Assembly (NCBI GenBank): GCA_905221605.1
Contig: CAJNDS010002266.1
Span: 62,001 to 126,000, forward strand
Source: Symbiodinium natans
Lineage: Eukaryota; Sar; Dinophyceae; Suessiales; Symbiodiniaceae
Direction: 5' to 3'
Length of the DNA stretch: 64,000 nt
The notes beneath the pieces are model-generated. The model did not search any database, had not been told where the DNA came from, and worked only from the letters and a program-made list of their open reading frames with translations. The position numbers and the translations under genes were made by a program. Shown here in pieces: positions 46,167 through 57,000 of the stretch (position 1 is its first letter; each line of letters begins with the position of its first letter).

Positions 46167-49100
46167 CGGGAGAAACCAAAAAAATGACAAGGATGCAGTC
46201 ACCCCAGAACCCGACATCCCCTCGAAGCTGGGGCTCTTCAAGAGCACCACACTTACACCCCAAAAACCAAAATCAGCAAACTGGGCCCCAAATCCAAACC
46301 CTAAACCCTAAACCCTAAACCCTAAACCCTAAACCCTAAACCCTAAACCCTAAACCCTAAACCCTAAACCCTAAACCAAACCCAAAACTCCCTTAACTCC
46401 CGAAAACCCCTGCAAGCTGGGGCCTCCGGACAGGCCACGAAGTCCGGCACACTTCCCGTTGACTTTGAACGGCGAATGTGCTCGATGATGGCCGCCTAAG
46501 AATTCACTGTAGGGTTTAGGGTTTAGGGTTTGGGGTTTGGGGTTTGGGGTTTGGGGTTTGGGGTTTGGGGTTTGGGGTTTGGGGTTTGGGGTTTGGGGTT
46601 TAGGGTTTAGGGTTTACGGTTAAGGGGTCTGAGTCGGAGAGGAAGAGATCTTTAAGTTGACAAGGTTCATTTGGGGTTTATTTGGGGGGTGGTTCTCTTC
46701 AAGTTCGTAGGGTTTGCTTAGGTTTGCTTAGGGGTCTCGATTGAAGCTTCGGGGCTTTTTGGGATCTTGCGGGGGGTCCAGGGTTCTGGGGTGTGCAAGT
46801 TGCATCTGCAGTCGCGGCAGGTGTGCCAGGTGTAAGCCATGAGCTGCCGTAGCTCCCTCAACTCCCAGATTTAGGGGTTTTAGGGTTTAGGTGACCCTTT
46901 GGGTGTTTCGGGATTCGGCTCATGGCCGAGGACTTTTGATTCCTGATTTCTGGAGCAATCTCAGTGCTCTGTAAGCTGGGGAGATGGCCGACAGGTTCGC
47001 GGCAATGGCCAGCGAGAAGCCCACCACATACCTTGTCTGTGGGACCAGGCAGGGAAAATGCACACCACTTTTTTGTTTAGGGTTTTAGGGTTTAGGGTTT
47101 ATGGTTTAGGGTTTAGGGGTTGTTTGTAGGATTTGGGGCCCTAAATCCCAACGCCTCAGAGCAAAGGTCAGTACCTTGCGGCTTTGAAGGAATGTGAATG
47201 CATGCGCTTGCAAAGACTTCTGGGGCACTGGAAGCACACCCAAATGTCGAAAGCAAAGACAACCGAAAGGCGACCTGTAGGGAGGGATGACCGGGTTTGG
47301 CAATATGGCTTAGTGTGTGGGGGTTGGGGGCAGGGTAGGTTGCGAGCGCAAGACCCGGAAAATGGAGAAGCCTCATTTCCCACGAATCCTGTACCGTTGC
47401 TCCCTTATCGCTTAAGCGTGGGAAGGTTCACCAGAACCTTCCCTAAGATGCTTGATGAGAGTAACTTCGGCATGGAGTGGCCCCCCAAACTGGGATTCAA
47501 GTTCAAAAAAAATGCCACAAGGATACCTGCAACAGACCAGGGGATGCGCCCTGCAGGCACCACGCCCCCTAGACTCACAGGATAGACACCCCTGGTTCTT
47601 AGTAGGGAATGAGGGAAATATTTAAATAGGGCCCTATATATGCCCCTTAAAGGATTATGTAGGGTACCTCATTCCCTCATTCCCTACTACGAACCAGCCA
47701 GAAAAGCCAGATGTTCCGTTGCAGGTTGCTTTGTTGTGCGCGACAATGGCCTGCCGGTGTACCGGCGAAGGGCTGGAAAAAGCCTCGGTGTGATGGGGCA
47801 TGGGGATGCCAGGTCTCAGAACTTCATGTACAAAGGTTTAGGGTTTAGGGTTTAGGGTTTAGGGTTTAGGGTTTAGGGTTTAGGGTTTAGGGTTTAGGGT
47901 GTAGGGTTTGGTCAGCAGAATCTGGCATTTCATCATGGATGCCTCCCGTAATGTGCCAGACCTTGCAAACGAAAACTGGCGATCTCAGCGAGTCTGTCTA
48001 CACTCCGGTCTCGCAGGCTGAACTCCTTAGACCCTAAACCCCAAACCCCAAACCCCAAGCCCCAAGCCCCAAGCCCCAAGCCCTAAGCCCTAAGCCCTAA
48101 GCCCTCAGCCCTAAGCCCGCTGAGGCTGTCGACCTGAACCCCAAGAGAGCCATCACCTCAACCCCGAGCAGGTGCACCAAATACACACCAAATGACAGCT
48201 TCTCGTAGAGCGGAACGAGGAGGATGATCGCAAAGGCATCACCTGAGCTTCTGGTAGCTTCTTCTAAGGGCTCACCACCCCCCTGGGCCCCCACCATTTT
48301 TATTCAACATGCCCATGGTGGTTTGTAGCAGTACTTGGGGGCTTGCCGAAACAACGGACAACCTTTTCTGGCGGGTTCCTAGAATCAGAACGCTCGTGCT
48401 TGGGGGTGTATTAGCCCCCCGCCCATTCTTAGGGAATCGCTCGCGTAAAGGTGCACCTCTCACACGCATGATGCTGCGGCGCTTGCGCCTTGTCTGTTCA
48501 TTCTATTCAGAGCGACTGGGGGTGAAAGCGATCGGCTTTTTTCGGGGCCTGGGGGGTGGTGATAGGGTTCTAGCGGGTTATAGGGATTGCCGGATTAGGG
48601 TTCAGGGATTGGAGAATTTAGGGGGGTTTGTTCAGGGCAACTTCTCCCCCTACAAGAGCCTACAAGCCCCGGAAACCCTAAACCCTATGCAACCTTATAG
48701 TCTATTAACACCATACCTTTGAGCCTTCGAACCCCATACAAGGGCACATAAGCAGTTTAAAGTCATACAGCATAAGCCCAAAGCCTATGTAACCTTGCAC
48801 CTTCAAGCCGAAAAAAGCCAGATGGAGCCCCTATAGAAACATACAGACAAGACCCTATAAGTCCTACAAGCCCCTTTACCCTCTCTATCAAGGGAGCTCT
48901 ACTCTGACCCCTGAGGATGTACCCCTAAGAGGTTCCTTTAATGAACGCCTAATCTGGCCTCATAGTTCCCTTAGAGGATCTTAAGAAAGGGTCCCAAAGT
49001 CCAAGGGCAGAACGTAAGAGAGGTCCGAGGTAAGAGCCCCACGACTCGAAGCCAAGTCGAACACGAAACCCGAAGCCGTAAACCCTAAAAGGCTAAAGCG

Positions 49101-50992
49101 CTAAACCCTAAACCCTGAACCCTAAACCCTAAACCCTGAACCCTAAACCCTAAACCCTAAACCCTAAACCCTAAACCCCCCTAAAGCCTTCGCCTTCTCC
49201 TCCCTTCCCCACTATTCCTGCCCAAGACGCCCAAGCTGAAGAAGCTGCCGTTGAGCTGCTGGCCGAAGAGTCGGGTGTCCATCTGGCAGGCCTCTTTAAG
49301 GCTTGCGTGCGGGTTTAGGGTTTAGGGTTTATTTAGGGTTGAGGGTTTAGGGTTTAGGGTTTATTTAGGGTTTAGGGTTTGGGGTTTAGGGTTTAGGGCT
49401 CAATGTTGGGTCTCTTGAGGGGGGGCCGGGGGCTCAGCGATTCGGGTTTAGGAGCGAAAAGGGGGGCTTTCACCCCCCCAAAAACCAGGGTTTCGCCGTG
49501 CAGAACCTGCACCTGTAACGTCGAACTCGGGACCCAAAACCCAGAAGGCCTGACAGGGCTTGAGGGCTTAGAGGGGGTAAAAGGGTTCTGCAATTTGAGC
49601 CCTAAACCCTAAACCCTAAACCACGTGAAGATTTTCCATCGTAACGTCCTCCTCCAACTTCTTTTGGGGCCTCTACACACCTGACCTTAATTTTAACCGA
49701 GAGCGTGCCACACGCAAGAACTGACGATAAGCCCCTCACAATTTTGAACATCGGCTTAGGGTTTAGGGTTCAGGCTAAGGGTTTAGGGTTTAGGCTTTAT
49801 AGGGCCTAGGAAAGACATCACACCGGGACACGAATGTTGGATCCAAACACGGCTGCCTGGGCGGGGTAGGCGTTGTTCATGGCATTGTATGGGATGTTGA
49901 ACCCAACCTTGCGCTGCAGGTCTGGCAAGGCTCCTGTTTCGGGGGGGAGGGGGGGAGATCTCCAACCATCGAACACCCTGAAAAAACTACCTATTTAAAC
50001 CCTCATACACCTTGAATCAAACCGGAAGCTATGGGCAGGAGATTCCCATTGGCCGCACGGGCCGAACCAGAAGGGGCCTGCACTGTAGGGGCGCGACCAC
50101 ACGTTGTCGAACTTGATTGGCACAGTTCGACTAAATTTCTGAGTGACATCTTGCAGCGAACCCGGATTTAAAAACAACCAACCTACTATTTGCTTCAGAA
50201 CCCCAAAACAAAAAAAGCAAAAATATGACAATCCCTATATTAACCTCAATAAGGAAGAATGTTTTTCTATTTTTAGGTGTTCTTCAGCAACTAGTTACTT
50301 ATGGGGAAACATGTATCACCGTACTCAGTCGTTGGGCAACTTGATGTTCCATACTTAGGAGTTGCATCTTGCAGTGAGCCCGAAGTAAGCTTGAGCAACT
50401 CTTGCACCCAGGCACAGGTACGAAGCCAACGCAACCCCCAAACCCAACCCCAAACCCCAAAAACCCAACCCCCGAAATCCCCACCCCAGGGTCTAGGGTT
50501 TAGGGTTTGGGGTTTGGGGTTTGGGGTGTAAGGTTAGGCAGGCAAGGAGCATTGATGCAAATGATGGTCGGAACGCATGCGAAGGCTCCCTGGACGTCGG
50601 TGGTGGTGATGGCCCCCACCGATTCCTCTCGAGTAGGACATCTGGCTTTACAGGGCCTGTAGTACGAGGTGCTAGGTTTAGGGTTTATAGGGCTTCGGGG
50701 CGAAGGGCCCAAGATCCTCAACCCCCAAACACCCAAACCTCCAAGAAACACCACCAAACCCTAAAGCCTCCAAACCCCAAAGCCCTGAATCCTGACTAGC
50801 CCCTCAGCTCTCCCGACTGCGCTGCCTCGAGCGGCTCCAAAAAATCATTTCGTTGGTGCAGCGCCACCTTTTGCAAGCGATGCCCCAAAACAAGAGGACT
50901 CTGTATGAAGTACCCCCCGCCCCACCCCTCCAAGAAATCCCGGGTCTTCGCTACATGGTATGTACCTCATAAATTGTCATTTTCTATACATA

Positions 50993-51027
<35 letters not shown>

Positions 51028-54000
51028 TGTGTCCAAAATATTTACAAAAAACTAAACAAACGAATATGTACATATAGTATTATGCTGAACTCAGCCTGTG
51101 GCCCTTAAGGCAGGCGCGTCCGCCCTGGTGAGATTGGTGCTCTCCTGCTAATCTCCCAGGGTTGGGGTGGGCACATGTTGTTTTGTTTGGTTGGTTCCTT
51201 GTTTTTAGGTGGGCAATAACAGGTTAAGAGCCTTGGCTGGCCTCTCCGGCTGAGCACTGCTTGATTATGTCTGCTCGTCATTTGCCATGGTTCGTCTCTC
51301 TTTGTCTGGGCCGTCCTGGGTCCTGGTAGGACCTTAAATAAGGCCTATGGACCGTCTTCCCGAGGACGTTAACAGCGGTGGCTTTCCCCGGTTGCATCCG
51401 GGCCACAATATTTCTTCGGCGGCCCCCCCTGGCAGGCTTCCCGGCCGACCTTCCGGCAGGCCCCCCTGGCAGGCCCCCTGGACTTTAAGCTGTCTACTGC
51501 AAGCTTCCTGCCCTCTCCTTCGCTGCTTCCGTGCTCCACCATCTGGTGGGGCGGATTGCCTGCTCCGCCGCGCGTGCGGGTGGGCCGGCCATGCTGCTGC
51601 ACCGCACTTGTGCAAGCAGGTGCGGGCGGTGGCGCCCTCGTACTGCTCCTCATCCTGGTGTTGTTGCCAGGCTCTGAGGGTGGGGGGGTTTTGGGCCTGG
51701 CAGCTTACGTCAAGGAAGGTGCCCTCAGGCTTCGTTCGTTGGGCCACTCGTCTCGTGGCAGGGGGGTGTTGAACTCAGCCTGTGGCCCTTGAGGCAGGCG
51801 CGTCCGCCCTGGTGAGATTGGTGCTCTCCTGCTAATCTCCCAGGGTTGGGGTGGGCACATGTTGTTTTGTTTGGTTGGTTCCTTGTTTTTAGGTGGGCAA
51901 TAACATATTATAAGTATATTGTATATACACCATGGTAGACCTCTAAGAGTCGGGATTGCAACTTTAACAGGGAGTCTATAGCATGTGAGCTTGAGACTGC
52001 AACGCAGCGCATAATTGTTGCTCTCTGTGAGGGCAATAACAACGTCATTCCGACACACATGGGGGGTAGTTCTGAAATATTTCCGCACACACCAGGGGGG
52101 TAGTTCTGAATACAAGCCCCTTTTATGGGTGTCTCCACGAATTTTCTCTCCTTACGATGAACAGGTTTCCACCAAGGGCACACCCTTTTTGGCTCGTGAG
52201 ATGTGCGTGAAACCCCCAGCCCCTAAACCCCATAAAATCCCAATTCCGCAAGCCCCCCCAAAAACCCGAAACTTTGGCCCTAAACAAACATCGAAATGGG
52301 AAACTCTGGTGCCGTAAGCCCTCTCTCGTAGAGTTGGGGTTTCGGGTTTTGGGGTTTGGGGTTCAGGGATCGGAGGTGATGAGAGTGTGCACAAAACAGA
52401 ACCTCATAACCTAAACTCTGACCCGAAAAAGTTGGGATGGAACCACGGAAATTCCCAAAAAACACGACTAGAAGATCAGCAAGGGCGCAAGCAACGCGCA
52501 GGAGAGGAAAGCCAAGCGCCATTCCAAGCCAGGTAAGAGCTGCCGAGAGCCTGAAGAGGGTTCGGGGTCGACGGCATGGTCTCCTGCATGGAGTCCTTTC
52601 GGGTTTAGGGTTTAGGGTTTAGGGGATTGGGGTTTAGGGTGTTTAGGGGTTTAGGGGTTTGGGGTTTAGGGGTTTGGGGTGGGGTTTAAGGGGTTTAGGG
52701 GTCTAGGGGTTGGGGGTTAGGGGTTTAGGGGTTTAGGTTTAGGGGTTTAGGGGTTTAGGGTTTCGAAGTTTAGGGGTTAGGGTTTAGGGTTTAAGGTTTA
52801 GGGGTTTTCGGGGTTTAGGTTAGGGGTGGTTAGGGTTAGGGGTTTAGGGTTTAGGGGTTTAGGGGTTAGGGGGGGTTTTTTTTTTTTGTAGGGTTTAGGG
52901 GTTTAGGGTTTTAGGGGTTTAGGGGTTTAGGGTTAGGGGTTTTAGGGGTTTAGGGTTAGGGGTTTAGGGGTTTAAGGGGTTTTAGGGGTTTAGGGGTTTA
53001 GGGGTTAGGGTTAGGGGTTTAGGGTTAGGGGGTTTAGGGGTTTAGGGGTTAGGGGTTTAGGGGTTAGGGTTTAGGGTTAGGGGTCGGGGTGTAGGGGGTT
53101 TGGGGTTTAGGGGTTTAGGGGTTTAGGGGTTTAGGTTAGGGTTTAGGGGTTTAGGGGTGTTAGGGGTTTAAGGGGTTTAGGGGTTTAGGGTTAGGGGTTA
53201 GGGGTTTAGGGGGGTTAGGGGTTTAGGGGTTTGGGGTTTAGGGGTTTAGGGTTTAGGGGTTTAGGGGTTTAGGGGTTTAGGGGTTTGGGGTTTAGGGTTT
53301 AGGGGTTTAGGGGGTTAGGGGTTTAGGGGTTAGGGGTTAGGGGTCTGAATGCATCGGCCCTAAACCCCAAACCCCTAAACCCCTAAACCCCTGAACCCCT
53401 AAACCCCTAAACCCCTAAACCCCAAACCCTAAAAAGCCCCTAAAACCCCTAAACCCCTAAACCCCTAAACCCCTAACCCCGACCCCCCTAAACCCCTAAA
53501 CCCCTGAACCCCTAAACCCCTAAACCCCTAAGCCCCTAAACCCTAAACCCCTAAACCCTAAACTGAGTGAGCCCGGGGCCGTCGAGCAGGGCGAACGCAC
53601 CGAAGCCGGCAGGCGAGGTAGCTCCGGAGCCAGAAGCGCTCCGGCGGGCGACGGAGCTCCAGTCCCGCAGGCAGCTGCGGGCTGCGCGGTGGACCCGGCA
53701 GGTCGCTGGCGAGAAACCCGTCAGGTCGCCCTAGAATGAGAGACCCCAAACCTTCGGGTAAAACGCAGCAACCTCCTTTTGTGAGGTCTCTCAGGGCCCC
53801 TCCCAGAGGAGCCCCACCTCCAGCCGTGGTCGTTTTTCGTGGACCAGAGGAACCCAGAGCCTGTCCAGGCAGGCAGCCCAGCAATTTTCCTCGTATTGGG
53901 CATCCTGTGCCCGGCGACCTTTTCTTATTTTGGAAGCAATTTAGTGTTGGGAGACCCCCCTTGCTCAAAACTCCGACCCCCCTTGAAGGGGAAAGTTTGC

Positions 54001-57000
54001 CCCCAAAAACACCCCAAATGAGGGGGACCCCAGGATCGGCCCGGGCCCCAGTTAAAAATGCGATTTTTTAGTACTCAAGCGACGGTTCTGGGTGGGCTCT
54101 CGTTTTCTGCATTTTTGATCAAAACCGAGCCTTCACTGATTCCAGCCAAAAACACCCCAAATGAGGGGGTCAAGCAAGACGCAGCATCACCAAGGACGAA
54201 GGCGGCAGCCAACCCAATCCCAAACCTTTGACTTTTTGGCCCTCCCAGAAGCCCTCGAATGATGGACATCTAAGCCCAACATTAGAAATGGCGAAAGCCC
54301 AAACCTTTGATTTCACGCCCTTCCAAGCAAGTTTTCCAAACCCCCGCCCAGCACGCAGCATCGCCGAGGGCGAAGGCGGCAGCCAACCCCAAGCCCAAAC
54401 CTCCAGCAGCCCTCGATTGATAGATATCTCCCTTGCAATGCCTAAGGGCTGCAACTTCAGGGTAGTTGATCTGCATCGATGCCGAGCTTTTAACCCAGCC
54501 AATGGACAAGATAAAAATAACAAAAGCACGATCAGAGTTCAAAAAGAACCCTAAACCCGTAAAGGTTAAGGCGAGGGTGGAGCGCCAGCGGGGGTGGGCT
54601 TATGCAAGTCGGGGCGCGCGCCTGGGTGCTTTCAGCACCAGCGCGCCCACTCATTGAGACACCCCTAAACCCTAAACCTAAACCCTAAACCCTAAACCCT
54701 AAAAACCCCTAAAAACCCCTAAAGCCCCAGAACCAGACAGGAGGCCCGGCTATCGAGCCGAGGAGGGAGCCCCCGAGCACGATCCTTAGGCTTCGGCTCA
54801 GGGGTTCAGGGCTTAGCCTGGGGGTTTAGGGTTCCGACCACATGTGCTAGGGTTTAGGGTTTAGGGTTTAGGGTTTAGGGTTTAGGGTTTAGGGTTTAGG
54901 GTTTAGGGTTTAGGGTTTAGGGTTTAGGGTTTAGGGCTTAGGGCTTATAACTTTTGGGTTTAGGTTTCCGACCGCATGTATTCTAGGCTCTAGGGTTCAG
55001 GGCTTCTAACCTCAGGGTTTAGGGTTCCGGCTTGACGGCCGGGAGGATCAGGGCTTTAGAAGGTGCAGGACTTGAAACTACGATCTTACACATCTACTCT
55101 GGTTTTCGCCAAGGAACCGTCAGTCTCTATAAGGCCCTGCACGCCCTTTGTCAGGCTTCGGGCTTCTCAGCTTGGATCCCAACTGAATGCCTGCCATTCC
55201 TCACAATTCCCCAAGCACCCCCAGCGAAGATTCCGCAAAGCAACCACACAAGTGGGCCTTAAACCACCCCCCCCCCCCCCCCCCCAGGCCCAAACCTCCT
55301 TTATTGTAGGTCATGGTGAAAAACCCCCTTGTAATTAGCTCCTGTGAGTACTCACAAGTGCATTGCCTTCTGAAGGACGACCCTCAAGCGATTCCATCTC
55401 CGTCCAGTGGCGCCATGTAGGTGGGAATCAGCGCCCAGGCAAGGACCTCTCGCACCGAGGGGCAAGCCACAGCTAGGGTTTAGGGTTTAGGGTTTAGGGT
55501 TTAGGGTTTGGGGTTTAGGGTTTAGGGTTTAGGGTTTAGGGTTTAGGGTTTAGGGCTTCGGGTTTAGGGTTCAGGGTTTAGGGTATCCTGTTTTCACCCT
55601 TGCAAGACCCTAAACTCTGAACCCCCGCCTCCCCCAGAACAGGGGGCTTTGTTTAGGTGGAGTTAGGGCTATTGGGGGGCAGCGGAGGAGTGTTGGGCTA
55701 CTCTCTTATAAACCCTAAATACTAAACCCCACGCCTTGTAACCACAGGCCAAGCCACGCACAGCTTGCCGGCGAAGCTCTTCTTCGCCGCGCGCCACCTT
55801 GCATAGCGTATGATACAGAAGTTGCAAGGGCATTCATCCTTTCTTTTCGGGGTATTGGCCATGATTCTTGCACTTTAAGTTGCTCCCCCAACTCTAGACC
55901 CTGCACCCTCAACGCAAGGTGTACAGGGGGCTACAGCTTCTGAGATGATGGCTTCAAGACTTGCAGAGACCCTAGCATGTTGTATAGGTCCTAAACCTCA
56001 AGTTTTGGGGGTATAGGCCCCAAGCAATGCAAGGCCCCAAATACCTGCAGACCCAAACCCTGCCCTAAGTTTCTAGAAGCCGAGAAACCTGGGCTAAGCA
56101 ACGCGAACCCCCACGGCCCATATAGGGTTTAGGGTTTAGGGTTTAGGGTTTAGAAGGGCATGCTTGCCCGAGAGGCAAGTGTCGCCAAAGAACGCTCGCC
56201 ATCGGAGTACGGGTGACCCGATCTTTGCCAGTGTACCTTTTACCACCCAAGAGGCTATTAAGGTGCCTTAAAAATCAGAACAGGGTTTCGGGAGTTTATC
56301 ATAGTATATATATATATATATATATAGGGATCATAAGGTAATATTATTCGTAGCTATTCCGACCCCTATACTAAACAATTCGCAACGTTGCGGACTCAAA
56401 ATCTCTGCCACCCTAACCTGGGCTTTCGGGATGTGAGTTAGGGGCACACAATCCCTCCGGTTTATCTGTATGTTCGCCTTGTTTTTGGCTTCTATCGGGT
56501 GCGACAAAAGGCCCACAACACTTTGAAACAAACCCTCAAGCCATAAACTCTTGAACCCTAGCCAAAATAAAGCAGAGCAACCTAGGAGTAGAAAATTTGA
56601 GCCCATTCTTGTTGAAAGGGGCACATTAATTATGAGGGACAGGGTTGCTCAGGAACTTAACAGCAACTAGTTTAGCTCTTCAAAAACCAAGGGACACAAA
56701 GATAAGCCTATTGGCAAAATGAGTTTACCATAACCGCCCTAAACCCTACAGTAAACCCTGAACCCGATTCCCTAAATCCGAAACCTTAAACCCTAAACCT
56801 AAACCTTGGCCCTAAAGGCCCTAAAGGCCCTAAAGGCCCTAAACCCTAAACCCCAAACCCTAAAGCAAGTCCCGTCTCGGCTGTGGGCCTGGGGGTGCCA
56901 AGGGCGAAGAAGCAGAGCGCCAGAAGCATGGCTCCCGCAGCGATACAGTAGGACTCCAAGTAACCTGGAACGTGGGGTTTAGGGTTTAGGGTTTAGGGCC

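Larger units (their letters stand above)
51083..51905 (+). mobile_element. Intact miniature LTR retrotransposon (TRIM-like)
   Basis: Two direct terminal repeats of exactly 139 bp, 51083-51221 and 51767-51905, both starting TG(C/T)TGAACTCAG and ending CAATAACA, with two differences. Target duplication TATTA on both sides (51078-51082 and 51906-51910). A purine tract GGCAGGGGGG precedes the 3' repeat, and GGTTAAGAGCC, resembling a tRNA primer site, follows the 5' repeat. The 545-bp interior has no reverse transcriptase, protease or integrase. This is the structure of a terminal-repeat retrotransposon in miniature, mobilised in trans. It sits in a transporter intron. Confidence 0.88.

Noticed and set aside
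46035-46318. Arg/Glu and Ser/Leu open frames over the GA microsatellite
   Set aside because: Pure microsatellite translation.
51347-51772. 141-codon open frame in the TRIM-like element as a gag-like gene
   Set aside because: It runs into the 3' terminal repeat, is Pro/Ala/Cys-rich with no zinc knuckle or protease motif, and the opposite strand is equally open.
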